This document shows, in pieces, positions 12,929 to 21,004 of a stretch of DNA of 22,615 bases (its first letter is position 1; every line of letters begins with the position of its first letter). Position numbers and translations under genes: made by a program. The notes beneath the pieces are model-generated. The model was not told the origin of the DNA. It saw nothing but the letters and a program-made list of their open reading frames with translations, and did not search any database. Origin of the DNA: Candidatus Martarchaeota archaeon (GTDB lineage Archaea > Micrarchaeota > Micrarchaeia > Micrarchaeales > Micrarchaeaceae); NCBI GenBank assembly GCA_023474385.1, contig JAMCYB010000014.1, positions 1 through 22,615 of the forward strand, written 5' to 3'.

Positions 12929-13399
12929 TCAGCCCGTGCTATTCAATTCCTTCCTATAGGTGACTGTTATATTCAGCGGGCCGTAGTAAGAGTAATTAGG
13001 CGATAGCAGTAACATGGACAGGTCCGCCTTGCCGCGGGGCGATATAGTGATCGGCAAGCTGGGTTTTACGCCATAAATCTTAAAGGCACTGTCTACAACG
13101 CCTATGCTATATATAGTCTCGCTATATGTGCTGTTATAATAGTCTATTGTGAAATTGTAAGTGTGCATTGAGTCAATAGGCATTGTGAACCCGCTCAGCG
13201 ATCCACCCAGGTATATATGCTGGGTAAAGTTGTTGTAATATATTATATTGACACCTGTTATGTTATCTGTCGTTCCTCCTGCAATATGCCCAGTATGCAC
13301 ATTAAGCAATGCATACATCACCAACACACCGACCGCAAAGCCTATCACCACACCATATACCAATATACCATAGTATGGCTTCTTCGTGTTCTCTGCCAT
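12929..13399 (-). CDS. Single-pass membrane protein with sequon-rich extracellular domain
   Basis: A 156-residue protein: MAENTKKPYYG, a membrane segment at ~12-34 (ILVYGVVIGFAVGVLVMYALL), then an extracellular beta-rich domain with many sequons (DNITG, NNFTQ, YNFTI, YNSTY, PNYSY, LNITV) ending in NSTG. The C-terminal half (PITISPRGKADLSMLLLSP then GPLNITVTYR) looks like a single immunoglobulin-type or transglutaminase-flanking beta sandwich, but no family is recognised. The frame is open further upstream to 13483, but the ATG at 13399 is chosen because a TATA box at 13418-13429 lies 25 bases upstream, predicting a leaderless transcript starting at this codon. It is followed by the GT-C-like gene on the same strand, which has its own promoter. 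Confidence 0.75.
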   Translation of the reverse strand: MAENTKKPYYGILVYGVVIGFAVGVLVMYALLNVHTGHIAGGTTDNITGVNIIYYNNFTQHIYLGGSLSGFTMPIDSMHTYNFTIDYYNSTYSETIYSIGVVDSAFKIYGVKPSLPITISPRGKADLSMLLLSPNYSYYGPLNITVTYRKELNSTG

Positions 13400-13417
13400 A
13401 ATGACTAGTTTGCAACT

Positions 13418-13429
13418 CAATAATAAATA
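13418..13429. promoter_or_regulatory. Shared AT-rich promoter element between divergent genes
   Basis: Minus-strand TATTTATTATTG lies 25 bases before the ATG at 13399, an ideal leaderless arrangement. The plus-strand reading (AATAATAAATAG) could position transcription of ksgA near 13450. Both genes may share this element. Confidence 0.45.
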
Positions 13430-13461
13430 GCTTTGGCGCATGAATAGGAATAGACCTCTGT

Positions 13462-14328
13462 GTGAATACAGCACAGAATGCACGTATTATGCAGCAAAAA
13501 GTGTTTCATATGTACTTGGATAACTTCAGATATAAGAAATCGCTGGGCCAGAATTTTCTTATAGACAAGCCTACCGCGATAATCGAATCGGAGCTCGCAC
13601 GCGGCCGCAATGTGGTTGAGCTCGGTCCAGGCGCAGGCGCTCTTACTGCCGAGCTCTGCAAGACTGCATCAAGGATCTTGGCCATTGAGATAGATGGGAG
13701 GCTTTTCACATATTTGAACGAAAGTTTGCACTGCAATAAACTGAAGCTGGTAAACAGAGACTTCTTCAAACTGGACCGCTCGAGCTTTGCAGGGTATGAC
13801 ATGCTCGTATCAAATGTGCCTTACCACCTCTCGGGCAGGGTGCTCTCCTGGATAATAGACAACAGGATGGAGGCGGTTCTGTGCCTTCAGGAAGAGTTCG
13901 TAGACCACATGCGTGCCCTCCCGAATACCAGCAGGTACACTAACCTCAGCGTTTTCTGCTCACTATTCCTATCGATAGAGGAGATAGCAAAAGTGCCTGC
14001 CTCGTATTTCAGGCCGGTCCCAAAAGTCGCATCAAAGGTGGTGCACATAAGGATAAAGGATTCAAGAGCTGATAAGGAAACGATGCGCATCATAGCACAG
14101 ATAATGGTGCACAAGAAAAAGAGGCTCAAGAATGCGGTAATGGACTCCAGGAAGGCACTTGGGCTTGATAAGGGTGCACTCGATCAGTTGCTCGGCAGCA
14201 TACCAAATGCTGATAGCAGGCCTTTCCAGCTTCAGCCTGGCAGCATACTCGAGAGTGCTGAGTACATAAAGGAAGAACTTGAGCGCACCGCTACGCGTAA
14301 ACCTGGAGCACATCAGAATGGCGAGTAA
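13462..14328 (+). CDS. ksgA: 16S rRNA dimethyladenosine transferase KsgA/Dim1
   Basis: S-adenosylmethionine-dependent enzyme that dimethylates the two adjacent adenines in the 3' terminal helix of small-subunit rRNA late in ribosome assembly. Motifs from the GTG start: KKSLGQNFLID (25-35), the SAM-binding motif I VVELGPGAGALT (51-62), IEID (76-79, acidic ribose-binding end of strand 2), and catalytic motif IV NVPYHLSG at 118-125, a variant of the usual NLPYxISS with the key N, P and Y kept. A C-terminal domain with FRPVPKVASKVVHI and HKKKRLKNAV follows, as in the family. The length (288) is normal. The start is unsure: GTG 13462 is the longest, ATG 13489 and ATG 13510 are alternatives; family alignment favours residues near MYLDNFRYKKSLGQ being close to the N terminus. 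The 3' end overlaps the convergent hydrolase gene by 16 bases. Confidence 0.95.
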   Translation: MNTAQNARIMQQKVFHMYLDNFRYKKSLGQNFLIDKPTAIIESELARGRNVVELGPGAGALTAELCKTASRILAIEIDGRLFTYLNESLHCNKLKLVNRDFFKLDRSSFAGYDMLVSNVPYHLSGRVLSWIIDNRMEAVLCLQEEFVDHMRALPNTSRYTNLSVFCSLFLSIEEIAKVPASYFRPVPKVASKVVHIRIKDSRADKETMRIIAQIMVHKKKRLKNAVMDSRKALGLDKGALDQLLGSIPNADSRPFQLQPGSILESAEYIKEELERTATRKPGAHQNGE

Positions 14329-14981
14329 TCCGCTTTCTGGACTTCCTTCATCACTTTCACGCCCCTGACCGCGGCGGCGAACTTCTTCTCCGCGGCAGCG
14401 GAGCCCTCTATCCCTAGAAGGTGCTTGTAGTGCATGGGTATGGTTACCTCCGCCCCTATGGCCTTCGCGGCGAGTGATGCTTCGTCGACATCCATGGTAT
14501 ACTTGCCTCCTATTGGCAGCAGCGCGGCGTATATGCCATTGAGACTATTCATTTCCTCTATGTAGTCTGTATCACCAGCGTGATACAACTTCTTTCCGTC
14601 GACTGTAAGTATATACCCTACCCAATTATTTGCCCTTGGATGGAAGCTCAGTCTGTCGTCCCTGTTGTTATATGCTGGTATGGCTTCTATACTTATATTG
14701 CCCATCGATTTGCTAAACCCTGGCCTTGCGATTGTGATGTGCTTATACGCTGCATTGTCAAGGCAGCCTGGAGCCGTTATTATTTCAGTGCTTGGCGATA
14801 TTATCTTGCCTACGTCTTCCTTGCTGCAATGGTCAAAATGGCTATGCGTTATCAGTATCAGGTCCGCCTTGACTTTTATTTCCATTCTTATGTCGAACGG
14901 GTCTATGAATACACTCTTACCACCAACATCAATATAGAAGCTCGCATGGCCTATCCAGTGTAAGTCCCTCTCAATGTCCAT
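14313..14981 (-). CDS. UPF0173-type metal-dependent hydrolase (metallo-beta-lactamase fold)
   Basis: A 222-residue cytosolic protein of the UPF0173/YtkL-like branch of the metallo-beta-lactamase fold. Visible features: WIGHASFYID near the N terminus, VFIDPF (25-30), the metal motif ITHSHFDH (H46, H48, D50, H51), a later LYHAGDTDYI with the bridging Asp, PIGGKYTMDVDEA, and the final metal ligand IPMHYKH. All ligands expected for a binuclear zinc site are present. The substrate is unknown in this family. The ATG at 14981 is preferred over the GTG at 14990 because GGGTGGGTGTG lies just upstream as a Shine-Dalgarno-like sequence and the family starts close to this point. It is convergent with ksgA, overlapping it by 16 bases, and divergent from the giant gene at 15077. 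Confidence 0.93.
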   Translation of the reverse strand: MDIERDLHWIGHASFYIDVGGKSVFIDPFDIRMEIKVKADLILITHSHFDHCSKEDVGKIISPSTEIITAPGCLDNAAYKHITIARPGFSKSMGNISIEAIPAYNNRDDRLSFHPRANNWVGYILTVDGKKLYHAGDTDYIEEMNSLNGIYAALLPIGGKYTMDVDEASLAAKAIGAEVTIPMHYKHLLGIEGSAAAEKKFAAAVRGVKVMKEVQKADYSPF

Positions 14982-15011
14982 TCTACACACCCACCCTATA
15001 TGGATGAGAAA

Positions 15012-15029
15012 GCTTAAAATATATATACG
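15012..15029. promoter_or_regulatory. Bidirectional TATA region between the hydrolase and the giant surface gene
   Basis: GCTTAAAATATATATACG reads as a BRE/TATA element on both strands. On the minus strand it predicts a transcript starting near 14997 for the hydrolase; on the plus strand one near 15047 for the gene at 15077, which is preceded by GAAGGG (15066-15071) as a Shine-Dalgarno-like sequence. Confidence 0.5.
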
Positions 15030-15076
15030 AGCATATTAATATCAGTGGACGAAGGCGGCCGCGTCGAAGGGTTAAA

Positions 15077-18000
15077 ATGAAAGGGAAAATTGGTTATACA
15101 TATGCAACCATCTTGGTAGTACTATATCTATTACTTCAATTTAACAGTGCTGCAGCAGCCTCTCCAGGGGGCGCCCAGGGATCATTGCACAGTCTTCCTA
15201 AATTATCTGCCACCAGCGTCTGCGATTTCAATGGAGCTTACTCCGGCTCATCTGGCTTCCTATATATCAATAATACGGGCCAGTGCATAATAAACTACAA
15301 TCCGACTAATTTGGGCAATTCCTGTAGCCAAACACTTTGGGATGCAAATACAGTGGGCAATACATATACCTGCCCTGATCCATCGCTATCGTTTCTTTCT
15401 ACGTCCCCTGGCGGTAAAGGCGGAGGAGGCGGAGGTGGTGGCTCTTCAGAATATTATTTCACGCTCGTATACCATAACGCCGTATCAATAATAAACGCAA
15501 CTAGCGACAATCCAGACAACGCGCCCGTTCTACCTCTAAATAACATCTTTACCCTCGCCGGATCGCCCGGCTATTACTACGTATCTTATTGCGAGAATTC
15601 TCAGAACGATGGAGGCCCTTGTGATGCCTACTACGTAGCCAGGTTCCAAAACCTAACCGTCTCGCTTTCTGCTAGCCCTGACAACGTACAGGCAGGCCCT
15701 GTAAGCGGCTATGTGAGCTTTACCAATTCCACAGCCGGTGGCTATCCATACGGTTCGCCTCCATATACATATGACGGGTATACTGTCCAGCTCAACGGTC
15801 AGACGATAACCCAGAGCTCTGGCGATTATCTAGAACAGGGAAACGCATTCACCTTCTACACCGGAGGCACCTATACTGTAACACTCGGCGTCACTGATGC
15901 GAATGGCGATACTGCCTATGGAAGTGTGAATGTATACGTCAATTCCAGGACACTCCCAAGCGAGTGTACAGGTACGCTATCCCAAGGATCATGTACCTTC
16001 AAGACTTATGAGTCTATAACAACTAGCTATCCAGACGCCGGGTCTGGGAGCTTTACCACGCAGCAGGGCACTGCAAGCACTACTCCTGTTACGTCTTCAG
16101 TATTGCAATACAATTCGGACAACTCGGGCTGGTTGCTTACCTGCCCCCTGGCTCCAGATCTATCTAATACATTGAGCAATGGGGCGATAATGTATGATAC
16201 ATACGAGTACTTCACGTCGGATAATGCGTCTTTCATAGGTGGGGATAGGTGCTTGGCTGGCGCAAGCAGCCTGACTACCACTGCTATGCTCACCGTTAAC
16301 ACCAATTGGAACATAAAAAATTATGCTACTTCAAGCGACTTGCTGCATCTCAGCAGCGTTGCAAGGGGCAGGGTGCAGGATTTAGGATATTCTGGAGAAT
16401 CCAGCCTTCAGGGTGCAACGCACTACAACATATCCTCAAACTATGATACGCAATCGTATATATTTTCAACTACGCCAGCAGTGACGCAGCAGGGCCTATG
16501 GACCTGGCACAGCGAATATGCAGATCTAAATTCATCAAACAGCAACCTTGGTGCACTTGCTGACGAGCAGCATATATATGACAGGTACTTCCAAACATAC
16601 AACAACGGCCAGACATGCAGGTACTATTACAACTACACTGTAGACGCATTTGTAAACTATCTTAACACTTCAAGGATCATAATACCTTCGCAGATAGGCA
16701 ACACCAATTCGAAGAACTATGTCATCAACAACGGCCAGACGAGCTCTCCATACGTGCAATCAACAAACACTAACACTTCTAAAAAAGCGTGCACTTCTCA
16801 CGGTCTTTTTGGAGTATGCACCAGCAGCAGGTATACCTGCGCATATCAGCTTTGGGGCGATATCAACAGCAGTACACCTCCTAGCTTATTCTCTCCTGAG
16901 CCTTCGGGCACGACGGTGCAGTGTGCGAACGGCCACGATTACGCCCTCGTTTCGAGCAAATCTGCAACCGTCTACTACAAGGGCCACACATATTCGGGCA
17001 ACAACCTGTATAGAAACGTGTCCAGCGGGGCTGCAGGGAATAACTACTGGGTCGCATACCAAGTGACAACCCCCGGATGCTTCCTCGATATGTGCCCGTC
17101 CTATAATTACTACATGGGCTCCGCCTTCAAGGCAATCGGCTATACCAATACAACAATACTGCCGTATCTGCTGTACAACATAACAATACCCACAACGTTC
17201 AGCAACCTGAACAACAAAGTCGGCTATATGAACCTCTCGTATGACATGTACAGTCCGCACAACTACCTCAATCCGAGCAAGTATCTCGAGCCGTTCCCGA
17301 TATCTACTGGATCTGCCTTTTTTGCCACCGTAAACGGCAAGTTCGGCGAATACCCGTTAAACGTAACTGCAATAAGCAATCCGCAGGCCAGCAGCCTGGG
17401 CGCCCAGCCCAACATTCACTTCATAAACGCGCTGAATTCTACCCAGATAAACGCCATAACCAAAAGCCTTGGCAATATCTTTGGGTCTCTTACAGGTATT
17501 ATTGGCAAATATAATGAGCAGACTATAAACAACCCCAGCTTCATATCTGCATCCCCCAACGACTACATGTTCGTAATAACAGAAAATAGCGGCCAATCCA
17601 ACCTCTACGTATTGAGGTTCATACCTAAAGGATACTACAATACACTAAATGCGCAGCCAGCATACGAGCCATTCAGCACCAATATTACCGATTCATATCA
17701 ACCAATACCATTCAATGGCGCCACAAACGTGCAGAGCGCAAAGCAGAACTGGGTGAGCGAATGGAAGACATATTGGAACAATACGCTCACAGAGCAGTCC
17801 TCAAACCTATACATAACCAACGAGACAACACTGTCCACGGTTTCAACATCTAACTACCTCTGGTGGCATTCTACACATGTTTCGGGTACCTTCTCTTTCA
17901 CGCCCAGTGCAATAACCTCCGACTATGCCGATGACGTGTTCCTGGAAGGCAAGGATGTAAAAAACGGCCACCTTGTGCTGGGGTATCGCTTCGCCAATGG

Positions 18001-20971
18001 GACCAGCAACGAGACAGTAGAGAAGCACTATGAGCAGATGATATCGAGCGAGTTCGCAGTATCGCCGGGAGGGCAGTACCTCTACCTGGCAAATCCGAAT
18101 GAAGGCAACATCACCATATTCCGCTCACTTAACCTCACATTCCTGGGCAATATGAGCCTGGCGTATGGGAACAGCACTTACGGGCTGAATATAACAAAGT
18201 ATCTTGTGGACGGCGGGCCGTACCACAGCCAGAAGATAGCGGACTTCTACAAGTCTCTGGTGCAGGCATCCGCCCCCGCTTTCGGTATCTCGTCCAATCT
18301 CGCTGTGGTGCCCGACAGCACCTTTACCCACCACCCAGTAGCGATTGCAGAATCCGACGGAGTATTATATGTGCTCGACAACTGGACTTTCGGTATTGAT
18401 GGCTTTTACTCAACCATACTCATGCTAAGGGCATTCACTGCCAACGATACCGAAGTGCCTATAGACCCGTCCCACATACCTGATGTGCTGCCTCTCAATC
18501 CAAGCGGCAGTTCAACTTCTACGGGCTATGTGAATGAAAACTACCCCCCATACGGCTGGCCCATATCTGCGAACATATCCATCGGCCCAGGCAATTATAT
18601 ATCCTACTGCATTGCCAACTGCACATATACTCCTGAAACCATAGGCTCGAAGAGCAATGGCTACCTGCCCATAGGGCCTGCAATAAATGTACCTATAGAT
18701 ATCTACATTCAACGCAAACCATTCTCTCCCCCTCCAGAGCTAACCAATATTTACCTTTCCACTAATTTCAATAATACAGGCTACCTCCTAGCCCATGCAG
18801 GGGGTGGATCGACAGGCTATCACGGCGTATACACCGAGCTTCTTTCCATGGACATGGACATAAGCAACTATACTAACCCGTCGCTTCTCGCCAACATGAG
18901 CTTCAGCTGCTACCTAAATACTACGCATGCGTCTGCAAACCCTTGCATTGATGTGCCGCACAACAGCGCCGTAGGAAATACACTCATAGCAATGAGCGGC
19001 CCGCTCTTGGGCGTTCCAAGTTCTTTCAAGTATGCCGAGAACCTCGGTTCGCCCTCGAAGTACATAGTCCTATCAAATATAGTCGGGTCAGCATTTCCAT
19101 CAAACAACAACGCCGGTTCTTCGAGCACCTCAAGCAACAGCGGCAACACGCTGCAGGGCAATTCATTGCTTGCAAATGAGATAGTTAGCAATGCAATAAA
19201 CCCTACACAGTCTGTGACTAGCGCATTGGCAGTGCCGCAGACGTTCCTGAAGAGCACCATAAGCGGCTACTTCCTAATACCGTTCAATGAATCCTATACA
19301 ATAGTGCAGCAATGGAGTCCGGACCCAGCACCTGGCGTACCTATAAATGGCGGCAGCTGCCCGAACTACACGTACCCCGGTCCAGACAATAACAACACTG
19401 CTATATCTGTGCAGACAAATGTGACATACGGATATGCGCAGGCAGACGTGCTCCCCAACAGCACAAACGAAACTGTCGAAAGCGGTCCTATGTACGTGAA
19501 ATACATATCGCAGGCCAACAAGTACTACATACCCAACATATCGGATGCAAACGCAATACTGCCCCCATACCTCAACTTCAAGATATTCACCAACAGAATA
19601 TTCGGCGAAGTATACATAAACCAGAGTGTCTCTCCGCAATCTTATTATCAGATGAATGTGCCTTTGGTAGTGAATCAGACGCATATGCTCAACTATGAGA
19701 TAAATGAATACCAGCAGTACTCTGGCGGGCACAACTATCCTGCCTATTATACTGAAGAATCCATACCACTGCCCCCGAACGCCCTCCAAAATGGTGTTGA
19801 TTCAGGCAGTGCATACTATAATAGGTACAACGCGTTCCCGTACAACAGCCTGATAGCTTACTCAAACTCGTCAGTGAATGGGTCCGAATCTACATTTGTC
19901 CAGCTTTACCAGATATACCATAGGGAATCGATAGAGGACGCATTGCTTCTCAGCCTGCAGGGCGATAGCAGCTCGCTAGGATACAACCGCCTGGTATATA
20001 CTTTCATAGACCAGTTCAACAACACCATATACATGCCGCTGGATGCCGACATAGCCAACATAACCTCAGTAACGCTAGACCCTAAGACTGTGGTCAGTCC
20101 GATCAATGCCAACGAGACAACTATAAACGTAACGGGCGTGGCGGGCTATTATCCCTCAATATTCTCATATCTACCCACACCCATACCTACAGGTTCGAAG
20201 ATATACATATACTACGATACCAACATAAACTTCTACAACACATCGTACTCGTCCCAATCGGCGTCCGCGTATGCAGAGTACCAGCAGATGTGCGCATTCA
20301 GTCCGACTTCGATATGCACTCTCGCCAATCCGGCAAACGCCTCGCAGACTGCTCCCGCGCCTAATGGCAATTCTTTTCTCACATATCCATCGTTCAATAC
20401 CCAATACAACAGCTCTGGCGAATGCTCCGCAGAGCCAAAGAGCCTTTTGAATTTGACCAAGTACAATTGCAACATATATGGGAATTACAGTCTGCCCGAG
20501 ACAGGCACTACTGCGAGCGGCAACATCGAATACTGCCTGCCGCAATTCCTCAACGGTACGGGCATTCTTACCTCTCAGATCGGATATGTGGGCACAACCA
20601 CTACCAACTCTACTGGGGGCTTCAGCATCAAGTTCCCCGTGTGCGGTACGGGCACAGGCAAAGTAATAGCATCGTATTACGGCTTGCCCCTCCCGCAGCC
20701 CCATACATACCACCAGACGCCGCTGCAGCTATCCGCCCTATACCGCGTTTGTACACAAAGCAAGCCTTTTATCGGTTGCGTTAAGTACTCCGCCCCGACG
20801 TGGCTCTATAACGCATATCCGGAGTACACATATACTTACGCGCCCAATGAGACATCGTCATCATTCCCAATAGGCAGCTATGCCCTGAGCTTCGGGAACA
20901 TTGAGCTGCCCATCACATTCGCAATAATGTTGCTGATAATAGCGCTGTCGTACAAGCGCAGAACGGAGTGA
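15077..20971 (+). CDS. Giant secreted, C-terminally anchored surface protein
   Basis: A 1964-residue protein. A classical signal peptide (KGK, then a hydrophobic core at ~8-22, Ala-rich cleavage region AAAAS at ~25-29) and a C-terminal membrane helix (LPITFAIMLLIIALSYKRR, ending four residues from the terminus with basic stop-transfer residues) make it a type I surface protein almost entirely outside the cell. There is a poly-Gly stretch at ~112-122, a PKD/Ig-like domain at ~193-289 (ending GTYTVTLGVTDANGDTAYG), and scattered propeller-like blades such as SPGGQYLYLANPNEGNITIF (~1000) and the preceding NDYMFVITENSG. Dozens of NxS/T sequons and many Cys residues suggest heavy glycosylation and disulfides. 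No full-length family is recognised. S-layer-like or contact-mediating roles are possible. It is followed after 33 bases by a basic membrane protein that has its own promoter. Confidence 0.8.
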   Translation: MKGKIGYTYATILVVLYLLLQFNSAAAASPGGAQGSLHSLPKLSATSVCDFNGAYSGSSGFLYINNTGQCIINYNPTNLGNSCSQTLWDANTVGNTYTCPDPSLSFLSTSPGGKGGGGGGGGSSEYYFTLVYHNAVSIINATSDNPDNAPVLPLNNIFTLAGSPGYYYVSYCENSQNDGGPCDAYYVARFQNLTVSLSASPDNVQAGPVSGYVSFTNSTAGGYPYGSPPYTYDGYTVQLNGQTITQSSGDYLEQGNAFTFYTGGTYTVTLGVTDANGDTAYGSVNVYVNSRTLPSECTGTLSQGSCTFKTYESITTSYPDAGSGSFTTQQGTASTTPVTSSVLQYNSDNSGWLLTCPLAPDLSNTLSNGAIMYDTYEYFTSDNASFIGGDRCLAGASSLTTTAMLTVNTNWNIKNYATSSDLLHLSSVARGRVQDLGYSGESSLQGATHYNISSNYDTQSYIFSTTPAVTQQGLWTWHSEYADLNSSNSNLGALADEQHIYDRYFQTYNNGQTCRYYYNYTVDAFVNYLNTSRIIIPSQIGNTNSKNYVINNGQTSSPYVQSTNTNTSKKACTSHGLFGVCTSSRYTCAYQLWGDINSSTPPSLFSPEPSGTTVQCANGHDYALVSSKSATVYYKGHTYSGNNLYRNVSSGAAGNNYWVAYQVTTPGCFLDMCPSYNYYMGSAFKAIGYTNTTILPYLLYNITIPTTFSNLNNKVGYMNLSYDMYSPHNYLNPSKYLEPFPISTGSAFFATVNGKFGEYPLNVTAISNPQASSLGAQPNIHFINALNSTQINAITKSLGNIFGSLTGIIGKYNEQTINNPSFISASPNDYMFVITENSGQSNLYVLRFIPKGYYNTLNAQPAYEPFSTNITDSYQPIPFNGATNVQSAKQNWVSEWKTYWNNTLTEQSSNLYITNETTLSTVSTSNYLWWHSTHVSGTFSFTPSAITSDYADDVFLEGKDVKNGHLVLGYRFANGTSNETVEKHYEQMISSEFAVSPGGQYLYLANPNEGNITIFRSLNLTFLGNMSLAYGNSTYGLNITKYLVDGGPYHSQKIADFYKSLVQASAPAFGISSNLAVVPDSTFTHHPVAIAESDGVLYVLDNWTFGIDGFYSTILMLRAFTANDTEVPIDPSHIPDVLPLNPSGSSTSTGYVNENYPPYGWPISANISIGPGNYISYCIANCTYTPETIGSKSNGYLPIGPAINVPIDIYIQRKPFSPPPELTNIYLSTNFNNTGYLLAHAGGGSTGYHGVYTELLSMDMDISNYTNPSLLANMSFSCYLNTTHASANPCIDVPHNSAVGNTLIAMSGPLLGVPSSFKYAENLGSPSKYIVLSNIVGSAFPSNNNAGSSSTSSNSGNTLQGNSLLANEIVSNAINPTQSVTSALAVPQTFLKSTISGYFLIPFNESYTIVQQWSPDPAPGVPINGGSCPNYTYPGPDNNNTAISVQTNVTYGYAQADVLPNSTNETVESGPMYVKYISQANKYYIPNISDANAILPPYLNFKIFTNRIFGEVYINQSVSPQSYYQMNVPLVVNQTHMLNYEINEYQQYSGGHNYPAYYTEESIPLPPNALQNGVDSGSAYYNRYNAFPYNSLIAYSNSSVNGSESTFVQLYQIYHRESIEDALLLSLQGDSSSLGYNRLVYTFIDQFNNTIYMPLDADIANITSVTLDPKTVVSPINANETTINVTGVAGYYPSIFSYLPTPIPTGSKIYIYYDTNINFYNTSYSSQSASAYAEYQQMCAFSPTSICTLANPANASQTAPAPNGNSFLTYPSFNTQYNSSGECSAEPKSLLNLTKYNCNIYGNYSLPETGTTASGNIEYCLPQFLNGTGILTSQIGYVGTTTTNSTGGFSIKFPVCGTGTGKVIASYYGLPLPQPHTYHQTPLQLSALYRVCTQSKPFIGCVKYSAPTWLYNAYPEYTYTYAPNETSSSFPIGSYALSFGNIELPITFAIMLLIIALSYKRRTE

Positions 20972-20974
20972 ACA

Positions 20975-20985
20975 GTTATATATAT
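20975..20985 (+). promoter_or_regulatory. TATA box for a leaderless gene at 21005
   Basis: GTTATATATAT lies in the 33-base gap after the giant gene. Its centre is about 24 bases before the ATG at 21005, so transcription would start at or next to the start codon. It indicates the downstream gene can be expressed independently of the giant gene. Confidence 0.55.
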
Positions 20986-21004
20986 CTGAAAAGCGTTTAT
21001 TACT

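Noticed and set aside
13400..13483. N-terminal extension of the 12929-13399 gene up to 13483
   Set aside because: The extension would run through a TATA box placed 25 bases before the ATG at 13399 and would overlap the ksgA start; the extra residues add a second hydrophobic stretch with no family support.
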